Origin: Begonia masoniana
Lineage: Eukaryota > Streptophyta > Magnoliopsida > Cucurbitales > Begoniaceae
DNA: 64,000 bases
Direction: 5' to 3'
NCBI GenBank assembly: GCA_022432975.1
Contig: CM039510.1
Coordinates: 11,730,301 to 11,794,300, forward strand
Shown piece by piece: positions 1-12,299 of this stretch. Each line of letters opens with the position of its first letter. Position 1 is the first letter of the stretch. A model generated the notes under the pieces. It was not told where the DNA came from and made no database searches. It was given only the letters and a program-made list of their open reading frames with translations. The position numbers were made by a program, and so were the translations under genes.

Positions 1-1399
1 CCTTAAGCATCCTCTTTGCACATAACATCCTCACCTGAACCTTCTTCACCTACACCATAAGGTTTAACTATAAGCTTAATGCTTAGTAAGGAATGCATGC
101 TGACAGATATACATGAGTACACAATTTTAAGAGACATAAGTTCATAAACCATTCATCATTCCTGTTCATCTTATCATTTACATGACATGTATTAAGGCAG
201 GAGACGAGGGAGGAAGACAGGGTACATAGTCATTTGCCTATCGCGGCAGTCATACATAATCATTTGCCTATCGCGGCAATCATGATACATCACTCGGCCT
301 CCCCAGTGGGAGAATTCGCGAGCCATACATATCATTAACTCGGCCTCCACTAGTGGGAGATTTCGCGAGTCATACATATCATTAACTCGGCCTCCACCAG
401 TGGGAGAATTCGCGAGTCATACATAACATAGTCTTTCCCCGCTCTGCACTTAATCTTGGTTACATTTGCTTTTCATATTCTCAACTTAATCATAACAGGA
501 ACACAGTGCATAGACATAAAGTTCATAGAGAGAAGTCATATCATGAGGGCAAGTAAAACATCCTGTAACTTTACATTTACTTACACAACTTCTTCATATC
601 GTGGAAATAACAAATCATAGTCGATAAGCTAACATCTCAGTGATTTCCTAATACCCTTGCGGTGTAGGGCCCTAGTGGCCGGAAATCTTAACACATTCAC
701 TTACCTGGATTCCTTAGCAATCCGAGCTTCTTTCCTTTAAACTTCTTCACCTAAAACATGTACATTACAGTAGTTAAAACAAAGTCCTAGTAGTCCTAAT
801 CATAAACCATCCTAGGATCTACTAGCTAAAGTCATTCCGATTCCTCTGTTTGACACACTGCAGTCTGAAATCCGAAACTAGGTGGACAGGTTTTACCATT
901 GATTAAATCCGAGTTGGTTACTTAAAATGCTCAGAATCGATTCGGGATGACATTTCTACTCCCAGATTTTAAAAAGTCTCAAACTACTCGGCCACTGCTA
1001 AAAATCCGAACTCAGTGCCGAGCTGAAAACAGAGCTCTATTTACTAATGAATGACTGCATTGTCCATTTCATACCTCGGGTGTGGATTTGCAGAGAAGAG
1101 TAAGCTCGAAACCAGCCGTCGGTAAAGGGAAGTTCTGGTAGCCGAGAGCAAGAACTTGGGAAAGAAGGAATCGCCGAGAGGGAATGTCGGCTACAGTGGT
1201 AATAAAATGAGATTTAAGGTTTCCATATCCTATTTATACCTATTCCATCAATTCTAATTACTAAACTGCCACCCAACCTAGTTTTACTCAACTTGTAATA
1301 AATTTGTCTTAACATTAAATTTTAAATCATAACGGTTAAATAAGAGGGTGACAATGAAAATGGTCAGAAAATCACCTGGCCGAAATGTCGGGTGTTGCA
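1..1399 (-). repeat. Element A, 3' LTR (truncated by window start)
   Basis: This is the downstream LTR of minus-strand chromovirus A. It matches 7287-8686 almost base for base. By eye I count about seven substitutions and one 1-nt indel over 1.4 kb, so the element is young. Its terminus reads ...GGTGTTGCA instead of the expected GTTACA, one transition away. A TATA box lies at 1231-1238 (minus). Three repeats of about 47 bp (ACTCGGCCTCC... units) lie at 292-425. The candidate mini-exon seen in other LTRs here is at 705-750. Confidence 0.93.
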
Positions 1400-1413
1400 T
1401 CCACCCCTCCTTA
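1400..1413 (-). other. Polypurine tract of element A
   Basis: On the minus strand a purine run (TAAGGAGGGGTGGA) lies directly before the 3' LTR. This is where plus-strand synthesis would start. The same AAGGAGGGT run lies before the 3' LTRs of B and E. Confidence 0.8.
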
Positions 1414-1440
1414 AACAAAATTTTCGTCCTTGAAAATTGC

Positions 1441-4400
1441 TCAAGCAAATAACTTAGGATATTTGTCCAACATCTCCTGCTGCCTTTCCCATGTGGCTTC
1501 TTCAATGCCGTGATTTGTCCATAAAACTTTCACCAATGGGATCTCTTTGTTTCTCAGAGTCTTGACTGCATATTCCAATATCTGTATCGGTTTCTCCTCA
1601 TACTCCAGTGTCGGTTCTAAACCAATATCCGATGGCTGGATGACCTGCATCGGATCACGCATGCACTTTCTTAACATTGACACATGGAAGACATTATGAA
1701 CTTTATCCAATGATGGAGGCAGTTGCAGTCTGTAAGCTGTACTCCCGATTTTTGCCAAGACAGGGAAGGGTCCAATGAATCTAGGATTAAGTTTTCCCTT
1801 CTTGCCAAATCTTAAGACTCCTTTAAATGGTGATACCTTTAAGAATACTTCATCTCCTACTGAAAACTCGAGTTCCCTTCTCCTTTGATCTGCATAACAC
1901 TTCTGCCGGCTTTGTGCAGTCATTATTCTTTTCCGAATAGTGGCAATCTTATCTGACATTTGTTGCAGAATATCAGGTCCAAGAAGTTTTGTTTCACCAA
2001 CCTCGTCCCAGTAAAGAGGTGACCTACATTTCCTACCGTACAGTGCTTCATATGGTGCCATACCAATGGTGGACTGATAACTGTTATTGTAGGAGAACTC
2101 AACTAGCGGTAAATGTCTACTCCAAGTTGTCTGAAAGTCAAGTACACATGCTCTCAACATATCTTCGAGTATTTGAATCGTCCTTTCTGATTGGCCATCG
2201 GTCTGTGGGTGAAAAGCTGTGCTGAAAGATAACTTTGTACCTAATGTACCTTGCAAACTTTTCCAGAATCGAGAGGTGAACCTGGGGTCACGGTCAGAGA
2301 CAATGGATACAGGGATCCCATGCAACCTAATAATTTCCTGAACATAAAGATCAGCAAATTGGTCCATCGTATAGGTGGTTCTTACAGGTAAGAAATGGGC
2401 CGATTTCGTCAGTCTATCCACCACAACCCAAATACAATCATGCCCTTTTGTCGTCTTAGGTAGTCCTACAACATAATCCATAGCTATATGTTCCCACTTC
2501 CATTCGGGAATAGGCAACGGCTGAAGAGTACCTCCTGGACGTTGGTGCTCGGCTTTGACTTGTTGGCATACTAAACAGGACTCTACATACTTAGCAACAT
2601 CCCTTTTTAGGTTAGGCCACCAGTACTGTAACTTCAGGTCTCGGTACATCTTGGTGCAGCCAGGATGTACAGAAAAGGAAGAGGAGTGCGCCTCAGCCAA
2701 GATCAACTTACGCAATTCCACATCATTAGGAATGCACCACCGATTTCTAAACCTCAGGATCCCATCCTTGGAGAGACTGAACTCGGAGGTGGTGTCCTTC
2801 AACTTATCCATCATGCTGATATTTTCCACTGAATCCTTCTGTTGTGCATCCTTGATCTTTTCCAAAATTGTTGGTTGAATAGTTAACTCAGCGAGCAAGA
2901 CTGATAACTCTGGAACTATCTCCAAGTCAAATTTCTGAACTTCTGTTCTTAAGGGTATAGACATGGTTGAAACCACGGGCTGCATTGTTGTTGACATCCT
3001 ACTCAACGCATCAGCTACAGAGTTAGCCTTCCCGGGGTGATACTTGATCTCAAAATCGTAGTCCTTGACAAATTCCAACCAACGTCTCTGTCTCATGTTC
3101 AATTCCTTCTGTGTGAAGAGGTACTTTAGACTTTTATGGTCAGAAAACACCTCACATTGCTGTCCATATAAATAGTGTCTCCAAATCTTCAAGGCAAAAA
3201 CAACAGCAGCTAATTCCAGATCATGAGTGGGGTAATTTTGCTCGTAACTCTTTAGCTGCCTAGAAGCATACGCTATAACTTTACCCTCTTGCATCAAAAC
3301 ACAACCTAAACCAACTTTAGACGCATCACAGTAAACACTAAATTTTCCTTCTTCGGTTGGGAGGGTCAATACAGGAGCTGTTGTTAACTTCAGTTTTAAC
3401 GTCTGGAAGCTGTCTTCACAGGCTTCAGTCCAAGTATACTTAATGTCCTTCTTTGTTAAACCTGTCAGGGGTTTAGCTATCATGGAAAATCCCTTGATGA
3501 ACTTCCTGTAATAGCCTGCCAGTCCAAGGAAGCTGCGGACTTCGCTGGCATTCTTAGGTTGAGGCCAATCCTTTACTGCCTGAATTTTGGTCGGGTCCAC
3601 AGATATGCCATTAGCAGAAACTACATGGCCAAGGAAATTAACCTTATCTAACCAAAACTCACACTTAGACAGTTTGGCGTAAAGTTGATGCTCCTTCAAT
3701 GTCGTCAAAACTACTTTCAAATGTTCTTCATGGTCAGCCACAGTTCGGGAATATATCAAGATATCATCTATGAACACAATCACAAACTTATCCAAATACT
3801 CACGAAACACACGGTTCATTAGATCCATAAAAGCAGCAGGGGCGTTTGTCAATCCAAACGACATGACTAAGAATTCATAATGTCCATAGCGGGTTCTGAA
3901 GGCTGTCTTTGGTATATCTCCTTCTTTAACCTTTAGTTGGTAATAACCCGAACGTAAATCTATCTTTGAAAACACCTTAGCTCCTTGCAATTGGTCAAAC
4001 AAATCGTCAATCCTGGGTAAGGGGTACCTATTCTTGATTGTCAACTTATTTAGTTCCCTGTAGTCTATGCACATTCTAAGAGAACCATCCTTCTTCCTTA
4101 CAAATAAGACTGGTGCACCCCAAGGAGAACTACTGGGGCGAATAAATCCCTTGTCAACCAATTCCTGCAGTTGGACCTTCAATTCTTTCAACTCAACAGG
4201 TGCCATACGGTAAGGATTCTTGGATACAGGTGATGCCTCAGGGTATGTATCAATTACAAATTCTATTTCCCTATCAGGTGGTATACCTGGTAAGTCATCT
4301 AAGAATGCCTCGGGAAACTCCCGGACTATAGGAATATCCTGTAGCTCAATTTTATTCTTCACCCGGTCATCTATTACACTAGCCAGGTAGCTCTCACAAC

Positions 4401-5052
4401 CACCTCTCAGCATTCGGTATATTTCTAGTGAGGATATAATTGGTATCTTACTTATTTTAGGAATAGCTTGGAAGGAATAATGGTTATCATTTGGGGGTCT
4501 AAAATCAACTATTCCAGATCGACAACTTATCGTGGCATGATGTCTAAATAACCAATCCATCCCTAATATCACTTCATACCCTTTTATGTCAATGACAATT
4601 AATTCCGCATAGAGATTCTTATCCTCTAAGGACACGACGTCACCCTTAACAATCTGTTCCGAATGTAGGGACTTCCCTGATGGCAACACAACACTATATA
4701 ACCTTTCAGCTAGTAAGGGTCCTATGCTATGTTTGCATACAAACAAGGTTGATATAAACGAGTGTGTGGCCCCTGTATCAATAAGTGTATAAGCAGCAAA
4801 ACCGCATATCATGATAGTACCTGATATGACTGTATGTTGATCAGCTCCCTCATCTTCCATCAACGCATACACTCTGGGTACAAACCCTTGCACGGTTCGG
4901 GTCTGGCGGCATGGGACAATCTCTGACCATGTGTCCGGTCTTATCACACCTGAAACACCGGCCAGAAAGTAGCTTGCACTCACCAGGGTGGTTCCTCTGA
5001 CATGTAGGGCATAGAGGCGCCAGAGGTCTCTTTCCTTTTCCCTGGTCATCAT
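1441..5052 (-). CDS. pol: Ty3/gypsy chromovirus polyprotein (protease, RT, RNase H, integrase, chromodomain-like tail), element A
   Basis: Open frame of 1203 codons, uninterrupted. Domains in order: retropepsin with DTG at residues 92-94; reverse transcriptase with the FIDD active site at about 427-430; RNase H ([14 protein letters not shown]); integrase with an HHCC-type zinc region and a D859-D920-E956 triad, the last two 35 residues apart, as in DD35E integrases; a GPF module; and a C-terminal chromodomain-like segment ([12 protein letters not shown]... ATWE...). The domain order and tail are those of Tekay/Del chromoviruses. The true reading should continue from gag: homology to other copies starts only at about residue 56 ([12 protein letters not shown]), so the first 55 residues are probably a shadow of gag in another frame. 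Pol lies +1 relative to gag. All catalytic residues I can place are present, so the enzyme may be functional. Confidence 0.93.
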   Translation of the reverse strand: MMTREKERDLWRLYALHVRGTTLVSASYFLAGVSGVIRPDTWSEIVPCRQTRTVQGFVPRVYALMEDEGADQHTVISGTIMICGFAAYTLIDTGATHSFISTLFVCKHSIGPLLAERLYSVVLPSGKSLHSEQIVKGDVVSLEDKNLYAELIVIDIKGYEVILGMDWLFRHHATISCRSGIVDFRPPNDNHYSFQAIPKISKIPIISSLEIYRMLRGGCESYLASVIDDRVKNKIELQDIPIVREFPEAFLDDLPGIPPDREIEFVIDTYPEASPVSKNPYRMAPVELKELKVQLQELVDKGFIRPSSSPWGAPVLFVRKKDGSLRMCIDYRELNKLTIKNRYPLPRIDDLFDQLQGAKVFSKIDLRSGYYQLKVKEGDIPKTAFRTRYGHYEFLVMSFGLTNAPAAFMDLMNRVFREYLDKFVIVFIDDILIYSRTVADHEEHLKVVLTTLKEHQLYAKLSKCEFWLDKVNFLGHVVSANGISVDPTKIQAVKDWPQPKNASEVRSFLGLAGYYRKFIKGFSMIAKPLTGLTKKDIKYTWTEACEDSFQTLKLKLTTAPVLTLPTEEGKFSVYCDASKVGLGCVLMQEGKVIAYASRQLKSYEQNYPTHDLELAAVVFALKIWRHYLYGQQCEVFSDHKSLKYLFTQKELNMRQRRWLEFVKDYDFEIKYHPGKANSVADALSRMSTTMQPVVSTMSIPLRTEVQKFDLEIVPELSVLLAELTIQPTILEKIKDAQQKDSVENISMMDKLKDTTSEFSLSKDGILRFRNRWCIPNDVELRKLILAEAHSSSFSVHPGCTKMYRDLKLQYWWPNLKRDVAKYVESCLVCQQVKAEHQRPGGTLQPLPIPEWKWEHIAMDYVVGLPKTTKGHDCIWVVVDRLTKSAHFLPVRTTYTMDQFADLYVQEIIRLHGIPVSIVSDRDPRFTSRFWKSLQGTLGTKLSFSTAFHPQTDGQSERTIQILEDMLRACVLDFQTTWSRHLPLVEFSYNNSYQSTIGMAPYEALYGRKCRSPLYWDEVGETKLLGPDILQQMSDKIATIRKRIMTAQSRQKCYADQRRRELEFSVGDEVFLKVSPFKGVLRFGKKGKLNPRFIGPFPVLAKIGSTAYRLQLPPSLDKVHNVFHVSMLRKCMRDPMQVIQPSDIGLEPTLEYEEKPIQILEYAVKTLRNKEIPLVKVLWTNHGIEEATWERQQEMLDKYPKLFA

Positions 5053-5860
5053 TCTGGTTGAGGGGCCTCTTCATTCCATGCTGTTGTTGCTGTGGTCCCC
5101 TGTTCTGTCGTGGCTGCCAACCTTTGTTCTGACGTGGTGGCGGCTGAGTGTCCTTCATGAGTTTCTTTGGCTGTTCGCGCTGTGCATATGCTGTCATTTC
5201 TACCTCTTCTAGCTCCAAGGTCTTAGCCGTCACTTCACCATAAGGTACATTATGTATCCCGACAGTCTTCACTTTCATGTACAGACTTGGCTTCAGTCCT
5301 TGAACAAACTGATAAATCTTATCTTCCTCATCCTCAGTCATACGGGGAGCAAATCGTGATAAAGCATCAAATTCACATATATAATCCGTCACAGAGCCAG
5401 TTTGTCGTAGATTCATGAACTCCTTCTTGTTGGCCCGAACAGTCCTATTAAAGTACTTGTCAAAGAAGGCAGTCTTGAACATCCCCCAGGTCATAGCTTC
5501 GGCATTAGTGGTGCTCTGGATCGAGTCCCACCAATGCCTTGCACTTAACTCCAAATGAAAGACAGCATAGGTGACCTTATCCCCTTCGTCAACCTTTGCA
5601 TATTTAAACATGTCTTCAATCTTTCGGATCCACTCCTCAGCATGAATAGGATCTGAAACATACCCATTAAACACCGGGGGTCGAAGCCGGTGGAAGCGCT
5701 CACCCCCATGATCATGAGTTGCGTTAGTACTGGAGTTGCCTTGTTCTTCTCTAGCTGTCATCAGTCGTTCTATCTGGTGAGATTGGCGCATGACCAACTC
5801 AGTCAACTGAGCAATAGCATTGCTATCCTCATTGGCCTCTCTCTGTTGACCTCTAACCAT
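4850..5860 (-). CDS. gag: Gag, element A
   Basis: Nucleocapsid/capsid polyprotein of about 336 residues from ATG 5860. I chose this start because element B begins with the same MVRGQQRE. The open frame extends upstream to 5914, but that part overlaps a candidate leader intron. The central region matches the plant retrotransposon gag fold ([37 protein letters not shown]). A CCHC zinc knuckle ([14 protein letters not shown]) is at about residues 302-315. The frame ends 20 codons after the knuckle at TGA 4850-4852, whereas in element B gag and protease are one frame. The break is a +1 shift near 4878-4886, within GTTTGTACCC on the coding strand. It is either a single-base insertion or a frameshift site. 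Confidence 0.9.
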   Translation of the reverse strand: MVRGQQREANEDSNAIAQLTELVMRQSHQIERLMTAREEQGNSSTNATHDHGGERFHRLRPPVFNGYVSDPIHAEEWIRKIEDMFKYAKVDEGDKVTYAVFHLELSARHWWDSIQSTTNAEAMTWGMFKTAFFDKYFNRTVRANKKEFMNLRQTGSVTDYICEFDALSRFAPRMTEDEEDKIYQFVQGLKPSLYMKVKTVGIHNVPYGEVTAKTLELEEVEMTAYAQREQPKKLMKDTQPPPRQNKGWQPRQNRGPQQQQHGMKRPLNQNDDQGKGKRPLAPLCPTCQRNHPGECKLLSGRCFRCDKTGHMVRDCPMPPDPNRARVCTQSVCVDGR

Positions 5861-5870
5861 CTTGGGATTC

Positions 5871-5932
5871 CTAGACAAATCATTACAGGCATAACTTAAC
5901 TTAATGACATACATGAAATCATAAACACTTAC
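5871..5932 (-). other. Candidate 62-nt leader intron before gag (element A)
   Basis: On the minus strand, CAACTGTAAGTGTTTA provides a GTAAGT donor and TTTGTCTAG|G an acceptor 62 nt later, 10 nt before the gag ATG. The same arrangement occurs in B (63 nt) and E (60 nt). No transcript evidence is available. Confidence 0.4.
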
Positions 5933-6006
5933 AGTTGCTGAGGTGTGCTCAAGTGACAGTCAGTGCTGGGAGGCAGTCTGCAGAATCGGTTTTAGAACCT
6001 GGTTTT

Positions 6007-6018
6007 GCTCTGATACCA
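6007..6018 (-). other. Primer binding site of element A
   Basis: The minus strand reads TGGTATCAGAGC four bases inside the 5' LTR end. It is complementary to the 3' end of plant initiator methionine tRNA, the usual primer of plant Ty3/gypsy elements. Confidence 0.92.
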
Positions 6019-6467
6019 CAATTGTAACGACCCCGGCCAGGAGCCGTCACGTGTTCATATTCTTTCATTAATCGTTTGCTTGACTTTTACTATTATTACA
6101 TTCACTTACTATCTCTCAACAGACTTTCACATTTTACATATATTTTTTTTAAACTGGTAATAGAAACGCAGAACCATTAAGGAAGACGAACCCTCTCGTG
6201 CCCGACTTCCCACGCCTCGTCGGCTCAACCTTCACAGAGTCGAGCGACTAGACTCGGTCATTGGCTTCTTGACAATTTCGGGAAAAGAGGAGGTGCCCTC
6301 AATTCTCTTAACTTAATACCACTCGGGTTTGCATGGGTTGCATGCGTTGACAACCCTCAGAAATTTAGTCGTCCGGTCATCACGTGCATTACGCGTGACT
6401 CGCTTAACATCGCCTAAAAGGAGACATCTTCCGGTGGGCACGTGGGTCTCGCGTGCTAAATTAAAAC

Positions 6468-6680
6468 ATCATCCGGTCGCTAATCGACAAAACACATTTT
6501 ACATCTTCCGGTCGCTAAACGACAAAACACATTTTACATCTTCCGGTCGCTAAGCGACAAAACACATTTTACATCTTCCGGTCGCTAAGCGACAAAACAC
6601 ATTTCACATCTTCCGGTCGCTAAGCGACAAACACATTTTACATCTTCCGGTCGCTAAGTGACAACACACATTTTACATCT
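6468..6680. repeat. 35-bp tandem repeat in LTR A (about 6 copies)
   Basis: The unit starts CTTCCGGTCGCTAAGCGACA, with a 35-bp period visible at 6505, 6540 and 6575. Each unit contains the inverted repeat GTCGC-TAA-GCGAC, which would fold into a small hairpin in RNA. Similar units recur at the far end of the solo LTR (63350-63500). Confidence 0.85.
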
Positions 6681-7010
6681 TCCGGTGACGTCATCCGGAA
6701 GACTAAACCATCAAACAACTACCCTTCGGCATCTGCCGATGACGTCAGCCGGAAGACTAAACCATCAAACAATTACCCTTCAGCATCTGCCGATGACGTC
6801 AGCCGGAAGACTAAACCATCAAACAATTACCCTTCGGCATCTGCCGATGACATCAGTCGGAAGACTAAACCATCAACAACTATTCTTTCGGCATCTGCCG
6901 ATGACGCCAGCCGGAAGACTAAATCATCAACAACTATTCTTTCGGCATCTGCCGATGACGTCAGCCGGAAGACTACCTCTTCTAGCTTCCGTCTTACGGT
7001 AGAGAACTCT
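6681..7010. repeat. 54-bp tandem repeat in LTR A (about 6 copies, some shortened)
   Basis: Each unit carries CCGGAAGACTAAACCATCAA, CGGCATCTGCCG and TGACGTCA. The apparent peptide repeats in these frames are by-products of a period divisible by three, not proteins. The same unit is amplified to about 46 copies in the solo LTR at 60858-63350. Confidence 0.88.
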
Positions 7011-7991
7011 AAATCATCAAATGACTCCTTCCAACAGAAAGAAAACACAACTCATTCAAAATGCATATAGCGGAAGACTTAAGCAACAGACCATTTATAA
7101 ATCTATATAATCATTCCCTGACTCAGTGATCCACTAGACAGTTTCAAAGCTCAACGTTTTAAAATAATCTGATCCTACTTAAACTACCATATTCTTTAAC
7201 ATACTGTAACATAAGAGTCTTAACCAGGGGTCATAAATCGCCTCTCCAGTCCCGCACTGTCACCTTGAGCATCCTCCAGCAACCAGCCTTAAGCATCCTC
7301 TTTGCACATAACATCCTCACCTGAACCTTCTTCACCTACACCATAAGGTTTAACTATAAGCTTAATGCTTAGTAAGGAATGCATGCTGACAGATATACAT
7401 GAGTACACAATTTTAAGAGACATAAGTTCATAAACCATTCATCATTCCTGTTCATCTTTATCATTTACATGACATGTATTAAGGCAGGAGACGAGGGAGG
7501 AAGACAGGGTACATAGTCATTTGCCTATCGCGGCAGTCATACATAATCATTTGCCTATCGCGGCAATCATGATACATCACTCGGCCTCCCCAGTGGGAGA
7601 ATTCGCGAGCCATACATATCATTAACTCGGCCTCCACTAGTGGGAGATTTCGCGAGTCATACATATCATTAACTCGGCCTCCACCAGTGGGAGAATTCGC
7701 GAGTCATACATAACATAGTCTTTCCCCGCTCTGCACTTAATCTTGGTTACATTTGCTTTTCATATTCTCAACTTAATCATAACAGGAACACAGTGCATAG
7801 ACATAAAGTTCATAGAGAGAAGTCATATCATGAGGGCAAGTAAAACATCCTGTAACTTTACATTTACTTACACAACTTCTTCATATCGTGGAAATAACAA
7901 ATCATAGTCGATAAGCTAACATCTCAGTGATTTCCTAATACCCTTGCGGTGTAGGGCCCTAGTGGCCGGAAATCTTAACACATTCACTTAC

Positions 7992-8037
7992 CTGGATTCC
8001 TTAGCAATCCGAGCTTCTTTCCTTTAAACTTCTTCAC
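7992..8037 (-). other. Candidate 46-nt leader mini-exon, LTR A
   Basis: On the minus strand, TTTAG|GTGAAGAAG opens and GGAATCCAG|GTAAGTG closes a 46-nt interval. The donor matches the plant 5' splice consensus. Equivalent intervals lie in the same order in LTRs B (46 nt), F (41), E (53) and C (36). Inference only. Confidence 0.4.
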
Positions 8038-8517
8038 CTAAAACATGTACATTACAGTAGTTAAAACAAAGTCCTAGTAGTCCTAATCATAAACCATCAT
8101 AGGATCTACTAGCTAAAGTCATTCCAATTCCTCTGTTTGACACACTGCAGTCTGAAATCCGAAACTAGGTGGACAGGTTTTACCATTGATTAAATCCGAG
8201 TTGGTTACTTAAAATGCTCAGAATCGATTTGGGATGACATTTCTACTCCCAGATTTTAAAAAGTCTCAAACTACTCGGCCACTGCTAAAAATCCGAACTC
8301 AGTGCCGAGCTGAAAACATAGCTCTATTTACTAATGAATGACTGCATTGTCCATTTCATACCTCGGGTGTGGATTTGCAGAGAAGAGCAAGCTCGAAACC
8401 AGCCGTCGGTAAAGGGAAGTTCTGGTAGCCGAGAGCAAGAACTTGGGAAAGAAGGAATCGCCGAGAGGGAATGTCGGCTATAGTGGTAATAAAATGAGAT
8501 TTAAGGTTTCCATATCC

Positions 8518-8525
8518 TATTTATA
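8518..8525 (-). promoter_or_regulatory. TATA box, 5' LTR of element A
   Basis: TATAAATA (minus strand), about 161 bp from the LTR start. A transcript beginning about 30 bp further on would make U3 short and place the tandem arrays inside the transcribed R-U5 leader. Confidence 0.65.
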
Positions 8526-8686
8526 CCTATTCCATCAATTCTAATTACTAAACTGCCACCCAACCTAGTTTTACTCAACTTGTAATAAATTTGTCTTAAC
8601 ATTAAATTTTAAATCATAACGGTTAAATAAGAGGGTGACAATGAAAATGGTCAGAAAATCACCTGGCCGAAATGTCGGGTGTTACA

Positions 8687-9737
8687 CCACTGGATGTCTC
8701 GGGTAGTGGGAGGTGAATGTTTGACATGGATAGTTAATTTGTAAGTATTTTGGTATGGATAGTTGGTGTGCGGAAATGTTGTTTTGTGGGAGTTAGGAAA
8801 CTTTATTAGGTTATGGTAAATTGTGTTCGTAAATATTTCCGTATGTATGTTACCGGGTTTACGAGTTGATTTGGAGATGGATAGTGAGTATAGTTGTTCG
8901 TGATGGAAGCCGTGTGTTTTCTGGGATTTATTTCAGGTTTTGGGTATTTAAAGTTTTAGGCGTTATATTGCCCGTTTTGATTTTAAAGTAACTAACGTCG
9001 GGTTATGTTCGTGATTTTTGTATTTCTCCGTTTTAAGTCGGTTTTCAAAAATAACTATGGGGTTGGAAGATTTATGCGTCGGGAAGGTATGGTTAAATTT
9101 TCAGGATTTTTGGAGATGTTCGGGATGTAGAAAAGTGTTAAAATGTGTAGGGAGGTGGAAAAAGGGTAAAAAGGGCATTTTAGGGTGTTTTTGGGGATGA
9201 AAAACCCGAGCCGGCCCGATCGATCGGGCCCGGGGCACGACCGGTCGCGGTCGGGAAGTTTCTGGGTGAAGAAAACCCGAGAAGGCCCGACCGATCGGGC
9301 ATTTAGCCACGATCGGTCGTGGAAGGCGAAGATGGGGCGCGCTGGTGCGCCCCAGCGCGCGCACGCGCTCGCGCGTGCGGCGAGTGCAGCACGCATAGTG
9401 CGCGCGCATCACGCGCGTAGCGCGCACGCCGCGCGCGGCCTGGGCGCGCCCGACGCCCAGCGCGCGCCCAGCGCCCCTCCTTGCAATTTTTTTTTAAAAT
9501 TTCATTTTTCTCCCAATTTTCAAATCGTTTTAACCCGACATTTTTCCAACGTATTTTAACGTATTTTAGACACGTGTTCCAAGAAAAATTTAGGGTTCGA
9601 AAAACCCGAACATCGAGCCTGGAATTTTAACAAAACCGAGCCGAATATTATACGAAAATTATTTTAAACGATGTTTTAAATGCGGGTTTGGTTTGCAAAC
9701 GTAGCGCACCGAGCCCGGGGCGGGTTCGGGGCGTTAC
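8687..9737 (+). repeat. LTR end fragment flanking element A
   Basis: The non-coding stretch ends GGTTCGGGGCGTTACA, the terminal style of the chromoviral LTRs here read in plus orientation. No primer site follows, so it is a solo or 3' LTR. Element A probably inserted into it. It contains a very GC- and CpG-rich block at about 9190-9480, rich in CGATCGG and GCGCGC. No coding potential is credible. Confidence 0.6.
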
Positions 9738-11903
9738 ATACCTGGCATCCTAAATTAGGACATCTCCAATAACATCCAAACCATATACATGACAACCGAA
9801 ATACATTTCATAAGTTGAAGTATATTACATCATCTATATCATTACTAAATTATTTATATCAGCCTATTAGAATATTCAAATGGAAGCGTAAACAAAAATA
9901 AATACACATAAGTTACCACAGGTGACTTTCCAAACCCGAAGACCATTAACCATTATGATCTGTCACCTATGCCTCATTGCATACTTTACCTTGTTTTGGT
10001 TTTTTACCATCTCGGTGAATGTCCCATGCTATCTGAAAAATAGAGATATTCCACATAATGAGCCATTGACCCAGTAAATAAATCTAGCAACTAGAATAGC
10101 TAGTCCAAACCCTATCCACACTATCATTGATTATTTTGAAATCAACTTAAATCAGTTATGTTTTAATTTGAAATCCATGCCATTTATATAAAAATGCATA
10201 CAGATTCGTAATTTGAACCATTTAAAATCCATCAACCACGGTTTAAAACTCATTTTAATGATTAAATCAATATAATGTAATTTCAATAAAATTTAGCCAC
10301 ACTATCCAGACCTATAAATCATCCTCCACCTATCATTGATTATTTTGAAATCAACTAAAATCAAGTTTAAAACTCATTTCGATGATTAAATCAATATAAT
10401 GCAATTTGAAGAAAATCTGACCACACTATCCAAGCCCATACACCATCCTCAACCTATCATTGATTATTTTGAAATCAACTTAAATCAATTATGTTTTGAT
10501 TTGAAATCCATGTCATTTATATAAAAATGTATGCAGGTTCGTAATTCGAAACATTTAAAATCTATCAACCACGGTTTAAAACTCATTTCGATGATTAAAT
10601 CAATATAATGCAATTCGAAGAAAATCTGGCCACACTATCCAGACCCATACACCATCATCCACCTATCATTGATTATTTTAAAATCAACTTAAATTAATTA
10701 TGTTTTGATTTGAAATCCATACTATTTATATAAAATGCATGCAGGTTCGTAATTCGAACAATTTAAAATCCATCAACCACGGTTTAAAATCCATTTCAAT
10801 GATTTAATCAATTTAATGCAATTTCAAAGAAAATCTACATTATTTAAATAAACGATTCAAAATCATCTTTTCTCAAAACACCCAATGTCATTTTTAACAT
10901 TCAAATTGAAATATAAAAATGCAATCCAATCTAAACTGACTCATATGACCGTAATCTACAACTACAATTTTTGGGCTTTCTCTGGTAGGGCTGTAGAACC
11001 CCTCTTGTCAAATTCTTCTCCAGAATTTAGAGATTTTCAACCCAATGAGGACATTTAGCGTAAGACTTCCAATCATTTTCATAGTCATATTCATTACACA
11101 TGAAGAGACAAGTCCAGCCTAATGAGTTGTTATGTTACCACGGCTTCCAACTTCCTCTTTCATGAAGAGGTAAGTCCAGCCCAATGGGTTCTTATGTTAT
11201 CATGGCTTCCAACTTCCTCCTTCCAAAATGCATGTTTTAAAACAGTTATAAAGCAATGATATGCATGTTTAAAATGATGCAACTCAACCACTTATGCAAT
11301 TGATAATTGAAATCAATATGCTCAATTTAATGAAAATTGTCATTTTAGAATTTCTTCGTTTTCATATTTTTTAAAAATCAGAAATATACAATTCAATTAT
11401 TTTACAAAACCGAAATTAAACCATTCAATAAAAATTAAATTTAAACAAACTTAACAATTCAATATAAACAATTGATTTTGAAATTCTTTGTTTTAGCATT
11501 TCAATAAAATTGAAAATAAGCAATTTTCACAATTCATTATTCGTTTTTCATAAAAATAATATCAAATCCTCACTTCAACATATCCAATCTCAACCAAACC
11601 CCAATCAAATCTATCGTATCCAGATCCAATACAGTAATTAAAACTAGCTCCACCTATCAAGGCAATAAAGTCTAATTTGACTATTCTAATCATTAGAGAT
11701 ATTTACCGTATGTGAGTTCCTCCACTTTTCCTCGAAATCTCTACCGAATCAATCGATGTTTACACCAAAACATTTCTCTCATTGAGCTGAACAACTTTCC
11801 CCAAAGGACGGATCGACGAATCTTACATTTTTCCTTCATTTTCTCCCTCTTTCCCATCAAGTTTTCCTTCCTTGTTTTTGTTATCTCCTTCTCTGGTTTT
11901 CAT

Positions 11904-11935
<32 letters not shown>

Positions 11936-12296
11936 CACGTGAAAACACAAAAAGGCAGCCACCTTTTCATTTTTTAATTTAAGAAAAAGGTTTTAGGGTA
12001 AATTACCCTTTAGCCAATCTTATCCTTTAAACTTTATCATTTTGCCCTTAGATCTTGGTTATTTACTTAATTAATTCTTAACCTCCATTAATTTTAATCT
12101 AACCCAATTAAATTATTTTTAATCAAAATTATTTTTATTTTATCTTTTATATTTTTAATATATTTCAATTTGTCAAATTTCGCCTCTTACGTTATCCTTT
12201 CATCAATACAACTTTTACAACCTCTAATTACATATTATTTATAATGTGCATCCAAAATTACATTTTTATATCTAAAGTCTTAAAATTCCATACCAT
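9738..12296. repeat. AT-rich LTR-like non-coding region
   Basis: No gene seen. It contains a 209-bp tandem repeat (10122-10850), a short direct duplication around AAGTCCAGCC...GGCTTCCAACTTCCTC (about 11100-11220), and a CT microsatellite (about 11907-11932). The tract order resembles the other chromoviral LTRs read on the minus strand. I could not define ends or a target duplication, so LTR identity is tentative. Confidence 0.4.
10122..10850. repeat. 209-bp tandem repeat, about 3.5 units
   Basis: TATCATTGATTATTTT recurs at 10122, 10331, 10455 and 10664. Units one and three are 209 bp. Unit two is 124 bp, with an internal deletion. Units are diverged by several percent and AT-rich, with no coding potential. 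Confidence 0.85.
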
Positions 12297-12299
12297 TGC

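Larger units (their letters stand above)
6023..8686 (-). repeat. Element A, 5' LTR
   Basis: Complete 2664-bp LTR; in plus-strand view it begins TGTAACGACCCCGG and ends CGGGTGTTACA. It contains, from transcription start onward (minus): a TATA box at 8518-8525; a candidate 46-nt mini-exon at 8037-7992; the TTACTAAG...GTGTAG|GTGAAGAAG acceptor block near 7375-7335; about six 54-bp units; and about six 35-bp units. It shares both ends with the solo LTR at 59947-63950. The flank right of the LTR is ccact; its partner lies outside the window. Confidence 0.95.

Noticed and set aside
9055..9559. Arg/Ala-rich open frames on both strands
   Set aside because: They come from GC-rich low-complexity DNA without stops; no domain or start context.
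9738..12296. Complete solo LTR with TG...CA ends (TGGCATCC... to ...CCATTGCA)
   Set aside because: Flanking bases (atacc versus aaact) do not form a target duplication, so the boundaries cannot be supported.
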